This document shows positions 26,070-34,579 of a stretch of 64,000 nucleotides of DNA, one piece after another. Location of the stretch: the NCBI RefSeq assembly GCF_019392335.1, contig NZ_JAHXRQ010000010.1, forward strand, positions 62,001 through 126,000, read 5' to 3'. Position numbers and translations under genes: made by a program. The stretch comes from Mameliella sp. CS4 (GTDB lineage Bacteria > Pseudomonadota > Alphaproteobacteria > Rhodobacterales > Rhodobacteraceae). The stretch's first letter is position 1. Each line of letters opens with the position of its first letter. Under the pieces are notes generated by a model. The model searched no databases, was not told the origin of the DNA, and saw nothing but the letters and a program-made list of their open reading frames with translations.

Positions 26070-27691
26070 TGATGCTAAGGCCTTCTGCACATACAGACAC
26101 GTTTACGCGTGACAATCTTCCCCCGGCGGAACAGTGGCCGGACCTGATCCTGGACGGCTTCGACTATCCCGACCGGTTGAATGCGGGTTGGGAACTGACC
26201 GATGCCATGGTTGAAAAGGGGTTCGGGGATCGCACCGCGTTGATCGGCAACGGACGCCGCCGAACCTACAAGGAACTGTCGGACTGGACCAATCGCCTGG
26301 CCCACACTCTGGTGGACGATCTTGGTGTGAAACCGGGCAATCGTGTCCTGATCCGCTCCGCCAACAATCCCGCAATGGTGGCCTGCTGGCTGGCGGCCAG
26401 CAAGGCTGGGGCCGTTGTCATCAACACCATGCCGATGCTGCGCGCGGGGGAGCTCGCCAAATACGTCGAGAAGGCCGAAATCACCCACGCCTTGTGCGAT
26501 ACGCGGCTCATGGACGAGATGACGGCCTGTGCCAAGGGCAGTGCGCATCTGACGACCGTGGCGGGTTTCGACGGCACCGCAAACCACGATGCCGAGCTTG
26601 ACCGCCTGGCCCTGACGAAACCCGTTCAATTCGATGCGGTCCCGACGGCCCAGGACGATGTGGCGCTGATCGGCTTCACATCCGGCTCGACCGGGAACCC
26701 CAAGGCGACCATGCACTTTCACCGCGATCTGCTGATCATCGCGGATGGATACGCCAAAGAGGTGCTGGACGTGCAGCCCGATGATGTCTTCGTCGGCTCT
26801 CCACCCCTGGCCTTTACCTTTGGGCTGGGCGGGCTGGCGATCTTTCCCTTGCGCTTCGGCGCGACCGCAACCTTGCTGGAAAACGCATCCCCGCCGAACA
26901 TGATCGAGATCATCGAGACCTACAAAGCTACCGTTTGCTTCACTGCGCCGACGGCCTATCGCGCCATGCTGCGGGCCATGGAGGAAGGGGCGGACCTTTC
27001 CTCACTCCGCGCGGCGGTCTCGGCGGGGGAAACGCTGCCGGCCCCGGTCTATGACGAATGGCAGGCCAAGACCGGCAAGCCGATGCTGGACGGGATCGGC
27101 GCGACAGAGATGCTGCACATCTTCATCACCAACCGGTTCGAAGACCACAGACCGGCCTGCACCGGCAAGCCAGTGAGCGGCTATGAGGCCAAGGTGATCG
27201 GCCCCGATGGTGCCGAGTTGCCGCGCGGCGAAATCGGGCGCCTTGCCATGCGCGGGCCGACCGGTTGTCGCTACATGTTCGGCGAACGCCAGGACGAATA
27301 TGTCCAGGACGGCTGGAACATCTCGGGCGATGCATTCACGCAGGACGCGGACGGGTATTTCCACTTTGCCGCCCGCAATGACGACATCATCGTCTCGTCC
27401 GGTTATAATATCGCGGGACCCGAGGTCGAAGCCGCGCTTCTGGCCCATGACGCTGTGGCGGAATGTGCCGTGATCGGTGCGCCGGATGAAGATCGCGGCG
27501 CGATCGTCGAGGCCCATGTGGTTCTGAGCGCCGGAGAGGTCCCGTCGGATGCCCTGGTCAAGCTCTTGCAAGATCACGTCAAGGCCACCATAGCCCCTTT
27601 CAAATACCCACGTTCGGTCGTCTTTACCAAGGCACTGCCCAAGACCGAGACCGGCAAAATCCAGCGTTTCAAACTGCGGGGAACGTCGTGA
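26069..27691 (+). CDS. 2-Aminobenzoate (anthranilate)-CoA ligase, benzoate-CoA ligase family
   Basis: 540 residues. Three consecutive in-frame ATGs (26066, 26069, 26072) follow AGGGG; 26069, forming TGATG with the previous stop, is chosen. AMP-binding motifs are GFTSGSTGNPKATMHFHRD, DGIGATEML and DGWNISGDAF, and the adenylation lysine is in PKTETGKIQRFKLR. The HFHRD and NIAGPEVEAALL segments place it with benzoate/aminobenzoate-CoA ligases. It activates anthranilate with ATP and CoA to give the substrate of the ACMR-type enzyme. Kynureninase, which makes anthranilate, is two genes downstream. Confidence 0.86.
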   Translation: MMLRPSAHTDTFTRDNLPPAEQWPDLILDGFDYPDRLNAGWELTDAMVEKGFGDRTALIGNGRRRTYKELSDWTNRLAHTLVDDLGVKPGNRVLIRSANNPAMVACWLAASKAGAVVINTMPMLRAGELAKYVEKAEITHALCDTRLMDEMTACAKGSAHLTTVAGFDGTANHDAELDRLALTKPVQFDAVPTAQDDVALIGFTSGSTGNPKATMHFHRDLLIIADGYAKEVLDVQPDDVFVGSPPLAFTFGLGGLAIFPLRFGATATLLENASPPNMIEIIETYKATVCFTAPTAYRAMLRAMEEGADLSSLRAAVSAGETLPAPVYDEWQAKTGKPMLDGIGATEMLHIFITNRFEDHRPACTGKPVSGYEAKVIGPDGAELPRGEIGRLAMRGPTGCRYMFGERQDEYVQDGWNISGDAFTQDADGYFHFAARNDDIIVSSGYNIAGPEVEAALLAHDAVAECAVIGAPDEDRGAIVEAHVVLSAGEVPSDALVKLLQDHVKATIAPFKYPRSVVFTKALPKTETGKIQRFKLRGTS

Positions 27692-28530
27692 TGAGTGGCG
27701 GAGCCTATGATCCCGGTACCGGTGGTGCCAAGATGGACTTCAAGGATGCCATGTCCTACGGCGACTACCTGCATCTGGCGCCGATCCTGAGTGCACAGGC
27801 CCCACAAAGCGCGGCGCATGATGAGCTTTTGTTCATCATCCAGCACCAGACCTCGGAGCTTTGGATGAAGCTTATCCTGCATGAGCTTGGCGCGGCGCGT
27901 GATGCGCTCAGAACATATGACACCACGACCATGTTCAAGATGCTGGCCCGGGTCAGCCGGATCTTCGAACAGCTCAACAATCAGTGGGACGTGCTGCGCA
28001 CCATGACGCCGGCGGACTATACGACGTTCCGCGAAGCATTGGGCCCGTCATCGGGTTTTCAATCCTACCAGTACCGGATGATCGAATATGTTCTGGGAAA
28101 CCGGAACCCCAACATGCTGAAGCCTCACGCGCATATGCCGGACGTCCACGCCATGCTGGAGGCCGAGCTGGCGCAACCCAGTTTCTACGACGAGGTTGTG
28201 CGGTATCTCTTTCGCACGCTGGACGGCCATGAAGAGAACATGCCCGCCCCGCAACTGGACACGCCGCACGCCGCGCAACCAGAGATCCAAGCCCGATGGA
28301 AAACCGTCTACGAGAACATCAACGACTTTTGGTCGCTCTATGAACTCGCCGAGAAACTCGTGGACCTCGAAGATTATTTCCGCCGCTGGCGATTTAACCA
28401 CGTGACAACCGTGGAACGCGTGATCGGCTTCAAGCGCGGGACTGGCGGCACGGCAGGTGTCTCCTACCTTCGCAAAATGCTCGATGTCGAGCTCTTTCCA
28501 GAACTCTGGCACTTGAGAGGTGAGCTATGA
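27691..28530 (+). CDS. kynA: Tryptophan 2,3-dioxygenase
   Basis: 279 residues, typical bacterial length. The distal histidine is in LLFIIQHQTSELWMK and the proximal haem histidine in FNHVTTVERVIGFKRGTGGT. It is a haem enzyme that opens the indole ring of L-tryptophan to N-formylkynurenine. The ATG at 27691 overlaps the ligase stop (a GTG at 27688 is possible). It is the first committed step of the route that feeds anthranilate to the rest of the operon. Confidence 0.95.
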   Translation: MSGGAYDPGTGGAKMDFKDAMSYGDYLHLAPILSAQAPQSAAHDELLFIIQHQTSELWMKLILHELGAARDALRTYDTTTMFKMLARVSRIFEQLNNQWDVLRTMTPADYTTFREALGPSSGFQSYQYRMIEYVLGNRNPNMLKPHAHMPDVHAMLEAELAQPSFYDEVVRYLFRTLDGHEENMPAPQLDTPHAAQPEIQARWKTVYENINDFWSLYELAEKLVDLEDYFRRWRFNHVTTVERVIGFKRGTGGTAGVSYLRKMLDVELFPELWHLRGEL

Positions 28531-29714
28531 CTCTTCCCCACAAAGATCGCTTCGAAATTCCCGAAGGCGTGATCTACCTCGACGGCAACTCGCTTGGTCC
28601 GTTGCCCAAGGGGGCCGCGGCCCGCGCCGGCGAGGTGATTGCCAGCGAATGGGGGCAGCAGCTGATCAGGGCCTGGAATACGGCTGACTGGATCTCGTTG
28701 CCGGCCCGTGTTGGCGACCGGATCGCCGGATTGATCGGAGCGCCTGCGGGGTCGGTGGCCACGGGGGATACACTCTCGATCAAGGTCTACCAGGCGCTGG
28801 CGGCCGCACTGAAGATGAACCCCGACCGGCGGGTGATCCTGTCGGACGCGGGCAACTTTCCCAGCGATCTCTACATGGCGCAGGGTTTGATCGGCACAAT
28901 CGACAAGGGCTATGAGCTGCGCACCCCTGCGCCAACTGACGTGGCCCAAGCCATCACCGATGAGGTCGCGGTGGTGATGCTGACGCATGTCGATTACCGC
29001 TCGGGCCGGCTGCACGACATGAAGGCGATCACCGAGAAGGCCCACAGTGTCGGCGCGGTGATGATCTGGGACCTTGCCCACAGTGCGGGCGCGGTCCCTC
29101 TGGACGTGGCCGGATCGAATGCCGAATTCGCCGTGGGCTGCACGTACAAGTATCTCAACGGTGGGCCGGGCGCCCCCGCCTTTATCTACGCCCGGCCTGA
29201 CATTGTTGAGACGGTTGAACCGGCCCTTTCCGGATGGATGGGCCATGACGCGCCCTTTGCAATGGAACTCGGCTATCGTCCGGCCATGTCGACCGAACGT
29301 CTGCGCGTCGGCACCCCGCCGATTGTGCAACTCTCCATTCTGGATGCCGCACTGGACGCTTGGGACGGTGTCGACATGGACGACCTTCGGGCGGCCTCCA
29401 TCGCGCTCTGCGACACCTTTATCGCCGAGGTGGAGGCCCGCTGCCCCGAGCTTACCCTTGCCTCGCCGCGCTCCGGCACCGAGCGTGGCAGCCAGGTTTC
29501 TTTTGCCTTTGCGCACGGATACGAGGTGGTGCAGGCCTTGATCGACCGGGGTGTGATCGGGGACTTCCGCGCGCCGGAAATCATGCGCTTCGGCTTTACC
29601 CCGCTGTATATCGACACCGCAGACGTGGTTGGTGCCGCGAAAATTCTGGAAGAGGTGGTGAAGGGCGAGCTTTGGCGCGATCCGAAGTATCAGACAAAGT
29701 CGAAAGTGACCTGA
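28527..29714 (+). CDS. kynU: Kynureninase
   Basis: 395 residues of fold-type I PLP enzymes. YLDGNSLGPLPKG opens the protein and the PLP lysine is in VGCTYKYLNGGPG; DLAHSAGAVP holds the cofactor aspartate. It cleaves kynurenine to anthranilate and alanine. ATGA overlap with kynA and TGATG overlap with the thioesterase gene. The formamidase that makes its substrate is encoded convergently at 30537-31340. Confidence 0.95.
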   Translation: MTLPHKDRFEIPEGVIYLDGNSLGPLPKGAAARAGEVIASEWGQQLIRAWNTADWISLPARVGDRIAGLIGAPAGSVATGDTLSIKVYQALAAALKMNPDRRVILSDAGNFPSDLYMAQGLIGTIDKGYELRTPAPTDVAQAITDEVAVVMLTHVDYRSGRLHDMKAITEKAHSVGAVMIWDLAHSAGAVPLDVAGSNAEFAVGCTYKYLNGGPGAPAFIYARPDIVETVEPALSGWMGHDAPFAMELGYRPAMSTERLRVGTPPIVQLSILDAALDAWDGVDMDDLRAASIALCDTFIAEVEARCPELTLASPRSGTERGSQVSFAFAHGYEVVQALIDRGVIGDFRAPEIMRFGFTPLYIDTADVVGAAKILEEVVKGELWRDPKYQTKSKVT

Positions 29715-30121
29715 TGCATTTTACCTTCCCGCAAAAGGTGCTGTTCAAACATTGCGACCCCGCAGGTATTGTTTTCTACCCGCGGTTCTTCGAGATGATC
29801 AATGACGCGGTAGAGACCATGTTCGGCGATGTTTTCGACTGGCCGTTCGAAGACATGCATCCGGACGCAGGCGTGCCGACGGCGGGTTTCAACGTGCGCT
29901 TCAGGCAGCCTTGCCGACATGGTGACCAATTGGATTTGAACCTGACACTGACCCGCCTTGGCGGCAGCAGCCTGTCCCTGACCACCCGTGCGGTGCGGCA
30001 GGACGCTGTCTGCTTCGAAGCCGATCAGACCCTTGTCTGCGTTGGCGGCGATGGGCGGCCCGTGCCCTGGCCCGAGCACGTGCGCGCCAAGATCGAAGAA
30101 CTCATGGAGGCCTCAACATGA
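29714..30121 (+). CDS. 4-Hydroxybenzoyl-CoA thioesterase family (hotdog) protein
   Basis: 135 residues starting MHFTFPQKVLFKHCDPAGIVFYPRFFE, which contains the catalytic aspartate of the 4HBT subgroup (D15). It probably releases CoA from an aromatic or ring-reduced acyl-CoA, either as the final step or to rescue CoA when the pathway stalls. Coupled to kynU (TGATG) and to the RidA gene (ATGA). Confidence 0.83.
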   Translation: MHFTFPQKVLFKHCDPAGIVFYPRFFEMINDAVETMFGDVFDWPFEDMHPDAGVPTAGFNVRFRQPCRHGDQLDLNLTLTRLGGSSLSLTTRAVRQDAVCFEADQTLVCVGGDGRPVPWPEHVRAKIEELMEAST

Positions 30122-30540
30122 AACCGCAAACCATTCATCCCGAAGGGTGGGCGCCCGCCCTTGGGTATGCCAACGGCATTTTGATGCCCGATGGAACACT
30201 GCACATCGGCGGCCAGATCGGTTGGGACAAGGACAAGAAATTTGCCGAGGGGGGCTTTATCCCCCAGATGGAACAAGCCCTGGCCAACATCGCCGAGATC
30301 GTGCGGGCCGCCGGTGGCGACGTGACGGACGTCGGGCGCCTGACCTGGTTCGTCAAGGACAAGGACGAGTACCTGGCCCATCAGCGCGAGGTCGGCAAAG
30401 CCTACCAGCGCGTGTTCGGCAAGCACTTCCCGGCCATGTCCATGATCATCATCAACGACCTCGTCGAGGACGAGGCCCTGCTGGAGATTGAGGCCACCGC
30501 CTACATAGATCGCAGCGCCGCGTCGGGCACCTCGGACTAG
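30118..30540 (+). CDS. RidA-family enamine/imine deaminase
   Basis: 140 residues of the YjgF/YER057c/UK114 family (HIGGQIGWDKDKKF, ALANIAEIVRAAGGDVTDV). RidA proteins hydrolyse reactive enamines and imines to ketones plus ammonia. In this operon the likely substrate is the enamine of the ring-reduced 2-aminobenzoyl-CoA product, so the protein may catalyse the deamination step (inference). Its TAG stop shares the tetranucleotide CTAG (30537-30540) with the stop of the convergent formamidase gene. Confidence 0.87.
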   Translation: MKPQTIHPEGWAPALGYANGILMPDGTLHIGGQIGWDKDKKFAEGGFIPQMEQALANIAEIVRAAGGDVTDVGRLTWFVKDKDEYLAHQREVGKAYQRVFGKHFPAMSMIIINDLVEDEALLEIEATAYIDRSAASGTSD

Positions 30541-31340
30541 CCGCCCAATAGCCCTGCACAAAGCGGGGAGTGCGGCGATTTCAGCCCTTCGAGGATCGTG
30601 AAGTGATTGTGATCGCCGTCGATGGTCAAATCGGTGGTCGCGTCCAGCCCCTGCCAGATCATGTCCAGCAGACGCGCCTGCCGAATGAATTCGGGACGTT
30701 CGCCACCTCCCACCCAGATCGAGACGCGCACACCCGGAACCGGGGTCAGCAAGGCGGGGCTTTCCTCTGTCGCCTCTTCGGCGGTCAGGCGCAGAGTGTC
30801 GTTCATCGCAGTCTGCCGCAGCGGGCGCAGGTCGTGCAGGCCGCTGATCGACAGAACCTGTTCCACCCGCGCGATGGTCTGTGCTGACAAGGGGCTGTTG
30901 TCACAGATCATGCGCGTGACAAGATGCCCTCCGGCCGAATGCCCGACCAGGTGGATCGGGCCGCCGACGCGTCGGGCGGCCTCTTCTATCGCGGCGGCGA
31001 CCTGTGTGGTGATTTCGGAAATCCGGGCCTCGGGCGTCAGGGTATAGCTGGGGATGGCGACCGCCCAACCCTGTGCCCGTGCCCCTTCCGCCAGATCTGT
31101 CCAGTAGGACTTGTCGAGCCGCATCCAGAACCCGCCATGCACAAAGACCACAAGTCCCTTCGGCGCACCATCGGGCCAGACCAGGTCAAGGGTTTCGCGC
31201 TTTGCCGACCCATAGGGAATGTCGGCGTCGATCCTGGTCTGCGCGCGGTAATCCTCGGCGCGCTTTGCCCAGAAACCGGGCAAAGCTGCGGAGCCTTCGA
31301 CATGACCCATATTGTTGAACGCATCGTCCCAGTCACGCAT
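30537..31340 (-). CDS. Kynurenine formamidase, alpha/beta-hydrolase type
   Basis: 267 residues from the ATG at 31340, with GGAG upstream. It has the HGGFW oxyanion motif characteristic of arylformamidases of the alpha/beta-hydrolase class (VFVHGGFWMRLDKSYW), the nucleophile in GHSAGGHL and the late histidine in GDHNHFTILE. It would hydrolyse N-formylkynurenine to kynurenine and so completes the tryptophan route of the opposing operon. It is the third gene of a cupin-flavin monooxygenase-formamidase unit. Metal-dependent KynB is unrelated in sequence, so that symbol is not given. Confidence 0.82.
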   Translation of the reverse strand: MRDWDDAFNNMGHVEGSAALPGFWAKRAEDYRAQTRIDADIPYGSAKRETLDLVWPDGAPKGLVVFVHGGFWMRLDKSYWTDLAEGARAQGWAVAIPSYTLTPEARISEITTQVAAAIEEAARRVGGPIHLVGHSAGGHLVTRMICDNSPLSAQTIARVEQVLSISGLHDLRPLRQTAMNDTLRLTAEEATEESPALLTPVPGVRVSIWVGGGERPEFIRQARLLDMIWQGLDATTDLTIDGDHNHFTILEGLKSPHSPLCAGLLGG

Positions 31341-31356
31341 TGTCGAAGGCTCCTTT

Positions 31357-32844
31357 TTATCCTGCCTGGTATTGCGGGGTCGAGGCCAGGAATTCTCCGT
31401 AAGCCTCCGCGTCGGGGTAAGAGAATTGTTCCGCCAGAGGGTTGGACCGTTTGGCTTTCTTCGCGCCCATATCGGCAAGCAATTCGTCGAAGTGCTTGAA
31501 ATGGAAGGGCGCGGAACACAATCCGCCATAGACCTGCGCCGCCGGGCGTTCCTTGCGCCGCCAGTCCAGCATCATTTGGATGTTCTCGCGCATCTGGGCC
31601 TCGGTCGGTTGATTGGCAAGTTGACCATCAGCGTAACGCACCAGCCAGTTGGCGATCATTTCCGCCGACAACACTGTGCAAAAACTGGAGTTGAACCCGA
31701 CAAAGCCCATGTCCGGCAGGTCCGGATTCACGGACAGGCGGTAGGTCTTGTATTGTCCGTCCGGCTCGACAAGCTTGGCGCGGTAGGCATCGGGCAGTAC
31801 AGGAACGCCCAGTTTCCACCCCACGGCCAGAACCGACACGTCGCACCGGACCTTTTCCCCGGTCGTCAGCAGGATACTGTCACCGACATATTTGTCATAG
31901 GTGCCCAGGACCAGTTTCAGCTTGCCGCTCTTCAGCGCTTCGAACAATCCCGGCGTGACCAGAGGCAGCGAACACGACGCCTCCTTCTCGATCGGCGTAT
32001 CGGGAACCATGTTCCATTTCTTCAGGCCAAGCTGCAGCTTCAGCATGGTTTCCAGCCCACGGAAGTTGGCCCAGACCAGAGGCTTGGTGACCGCCGCAAG
32101 AACCTTCTTCAGCGGGCCGCGATTCCAGCTGTTGAACTGCATCTCCTGCGCCCGCATGTAGAGCAGGCGTTTGAAATTGATGCCGCCGATGAAATACGGA
32201 ATGCGCCAGACGTTTTGGCGGTAGACCATCGTCACCTGTTCAGCGCCGTTTTGCACCGCGTTGACCGCGATATCAGTCGCGGATTTCGACCCACCCAGAA
32301 CCACGACATGTTTGCCCCGGGCAATTTCGGGGTCGGTATATTCCGAAGAGTGCATCACCTGACCGCCCTGGGCGACAAACTCCTCCTGCCCGGGATGGGA
32401 AATGATGTTCTTGTAGGAAAACTGACCGGTGCAGATCGCGACGAAATCGAAATCCTGTTTGCGGGTGCGCCCGGCGCTTTCCAGCGTCAGGGTCCAGCCC
32501 GGCTGCCCATCGGCGCGCCGTTCCATCCCCACCACGTCGGTGTTGAGCTGAAAGAGCCGCCCCAGTTTGTGCTTGTCGGCGTAGGAGTGCAGATAGGCAT
32601 GCACCTGCGGCCCCTTGGGCCACTGGGCATAGTCCTCCGGCATGGCCAGATCGGTGTAGCGATAGAGATCCTTGGGGCTTTGGGTCTGAACGCCGGGGTA
32701 GGAGCGGCTCAGCTCCCACACGCCGCCAAAGTCATGGCTGCGTTCAAACCCGATCACCCGGTGGCCGCGCTCATCGAATGCCTTCGCCGCGGCAAGCCCA
32801 GAGACCCCGCCGCCGATGACGGCGACAGTTTTGCGTTTAACCAT
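31357..32844 (-). CDS. Flavin-containing monooxygenase (class B, FMO-like)
   Basis: 495 residues; ATG at 32844 after AAGGAGA. It has an FAD motif VAVIGGGVSGLAAAKAF (residues 7-23), FGGVWELSRSYPG, an FMO-type linker (GGQVMHSSEY, with HS rather than the HxxxW of Baeyer-Villiger enzymes) and an NADPH motif VVVLGGSKSATDIA. It should hydroxylate an N, S or activated carbon using NADPH and O2. Its place between a cupin and kynurenine formamidase suggests a substrate from tryptophan, such as an indole or kynurenine derivative. That is unproven. Confidence 0.78.
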   Translation of the reverse strand: MVKRKTVAVIGGGVSGLAAAKAFDERGHRVIGFERSHDFGGVWELSRSYPGVQTQSPKDLYRYTDLAMPEDYAQWPKGPQVHAYLHSYADKHKLGRLFQLNTDVVGMERRADGQPGWTLTLESAGRTRKQDFDFVAICTGQFSYKNIISHPGQEEFVAQGGQVMHSSEYTDPEIARGKHVVVLGGSKSATDIAVNAVQNGAEQVTMVYRQNVWRIPYFIGGINFKRLLYMRAQEMQFNSWNRGPLKKVLAAVTKPLVWANFRGLETMLKLQLGLKKWNMVPDTPIEKEASCSLPLVTPGLFEALKSGKLKLVLGTYDKYVGDSILLTTGEKVRCDVSVLAVGWKLGVPVLPDAYRAKLVEPDGQYKTYRLSVNPDLPDMGFVGFNSSFCTVLSAEMIANWLVRYADGQLANQPTEAQMRENIQMMLDWRRKERPAAQVYGGLCSAPFHFKHFDELLADMGAKKAKRSNPLAEQFSYPDAEAYGEFLASTPQYQAG

Positions 32845-32857
32845 GGCTTGTGTCTCC

Positions 32858-33322
32858 TTATCCGGCGTCCGGCGGGGGCGGCAGGAAATCCACCTCGCGC
32901 AGGGCCGAAAGGCGCACCAGCTCTGCCGGATCCGTGACACCGTCCAATTCGCCGAACAGCTCGAACAGCTTGCGCGACGGCGAAACGCCAAAGACGCATT
33001 TCGCCTCTTTCCCGGATCGGTTGAAGATACCATGCGCCACGCCCATCGGCATGCGAACCGTGTCGCCAGGTCCGGCCTTGTTTGCTGTCACATTGCCGGT
33101 TTCAAAGCCGAATTCGACCTCAAGCTCGCCTTCGAGCATGTAGATCCATTCGTCCTGCGTCGGGTGGACATGAGGCGGAACGAACGTTTCGGCCGGGATG
33201 AGCGCGTGCCAGATGAATGCGTTGTCCGACCAAAGCTTGGGCGTATAGATGTGCCCGACGACGTTCCATGCGGTTCCGTCCAGCCCTTCGGCCGACCCGG
33301 TGACCCCTTCTCCATTGTACAT
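32858..33322 (-). CDS. Cupin-domain protein
   Basis: 154 residues starting MYNGEGVTGSAEGLDG after GGGAG. A single small cupin with metal-site motifs PPHVHPTQDEWIYMLEGELEVE and PMGVAHGIFNRSG. Such proteins are dioxygenases, isomerases or sensors. It is first in the cupin-FMO-formamidase unit, 13 bases ahead of the FMO gene, divergent from an AraC regulator. Function unknown; a metal-dependent partner of the FMO is possible. Confidence 0.72.
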   Translation of the reverse strand: MYNGEGVTGSAEGLDGTAWNVVGHIYTPKLWSDNAFIWHALIPAETFVPPHVHPTQDEWIYMLEGELEVEFGFETGNVTANKAGPGDTVRMPMGVAHGIFNRSGKEAKCVFGVSPSRKLFELFGELDGVTDPAELVRLSALREVDFLPPPPDAG

Positions 33323-33469
33323 TTTTTTTGTCTCCCTGTTCGTTGGTGGGACCGAGGGTATTGGAGGCCCGGCCAAACCTGTTATCCAAAAAGCGAATCC
33401 AAGTTGCGCGCAACATCCGAAGAGGAAGAAAATGTGCTACGTTGGCAGGTGGAGAGATGCGCGAAACAG

Positions 33470-34465
33470 ATGACAAGACCTGCAAACACAGCTTTGCCTT
33501 TGGAAAAGAACCGCCTTTTTCAGTCCGGTGACCTGGACGAGGCGCGGGCTGTGGTCGCTCGCAAGTTTTGTGATCATCGGCTGGATCGGATTTCGCGGTC
33601 AGGTCATTTCGATGCGGTACACAATCGTGCCGAAGGTCAGGCGACATCGCTCAACTATATCCAGTACGGGGCCGATGTCGAAATCGAGCCGGGCGAACTT
33701 GGGTCCTTCTACCTGGTGCAGATCCCACTGACCGGGCAGGCCCGGATAGACAACTCTGCAGGCGACGTGGAAACCGGCCCGGGGTTGGGCAGTGTCCTGA
33801 ACCCGCACCGTCATGCGTCGATGCGCTGGCGTGAGGGCTGTTCGCAGCTCCTTCTGCAGATCAATGCGCAGCAGTTGAACCGGGTCGCCGAACGCCTGGT
33901 CGGGCGGCCGCTTTCTGGCCAGGTGACCTTTCAAACGGCGGTGGATCAGCGGATGTCGGAAGTCGACAAATGGGTCCAGAAATTGCGGACCTGTTTTTCC
34001 CTTGCCGAGAAAGAAGCCGTCTATGCCAAGGGCAATTTGCACACCCAGGCGCTGGTCGAAGAACAACTGATCGAAGGGTTCCTGCTGTGTCAGCCAAGCG
34101 ACGTCAGCGGCCTGCTGATGCAGGAGAACGAACAGGCCGAAAACGTGCATGTGCGCCGGGCCATGCAGTATATCCATCGCAATCTTGGCGACGTGATGAC
34201 GGTGGGCGATATCGCGGAAGTCCTGCAGATTTCGCCCCGCTCATTGCAATTGGGCTTCAAAGCAGAACTTGGCGTAACTCCGAAGCAATACCTGCGAGAA
34301 GCGCGCCTGCGCCGCGCGCATGCCCTGCTGAAAAGCGGTTCTGGCGACGGCATGATCGGGGATATTTGCGAACAAGTCGGGTTCGGCCATTTCGGGCGCT
34401 TTTCGGTCGAATACAAACGCCGATACGGCGAAAGCCCGCACGAAACGCGGCGTAGAAACTGCTAG
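33470..34465 (+). CDS. AraC-family transcriptional regulator
   Basis: 331 residues. The N-terminal cupin-like ligand domain is followed by two helix-turn-helix motifs (GDVMTVGDIAEVLQISPRSLQ and DICEQVGFGHFGRFSVEYKRRYGESP). The ATG at 33470 is 13 bases after GGAGAG; a GTG at 33449 is an alternative start. It is divergent from the cupin-FMO-formamidase unit, with 147 bases between, and is the probable activator of that unit. Confidence 0.85.
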   Translation: MTRPANTALPLEKNRLFQSGDLDEARAVVARKFCDHRLDRISRSGHFDAVHNRAEGQATSLNYIQYGADVEIEPGELGSFYLVQIPLTGQARIDNSAGDVETGPGLGSVLNPHRHASMRWREGCSQLLLQINAQQLNRVAERLVGRPLSGQVTFQTAVDQRMSEVDKWVQKLRTCFSLAEKEAVYAKGNLHTQALVEEQLIEGFLLCQPSDVSGLLMQENEQAENVHVRRAMQYIHRNLGDVMTVGDIAEVLQISPRSLQLGFKAELGVTPKQYLREARLRRAHALLKSGSGDGMIGDICEQVGFGHFGRFSVEYKRRYGESPHETRRRNC

Positions 34466-34533
34466 CGCGTCGTTGAAGTGTGCGAAAGGTACAAGCGGCC
34501 TGTCGGATCACCGGACCAAGCCCGGGGAAATCT

Positions 34534-34558
34534 GGATCTGCCTGAAAAGGCCTGATCC
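34534..34558. terminator. Hairpin between convergent AraC and LysR genes
   Basis: GGATCTGCCT and AGGCCTGATCC pair around a GAAA tetraloop with one small bulge. It lies in the 114-base gap between two convergent genes. No T tract follows on either strand, so a terminator role is only suggested by position and the stable GNRA loop. Confidence 0.4.
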
Positions 34559-34579
34559 AACATTCCGGGGGCCCTGAAT

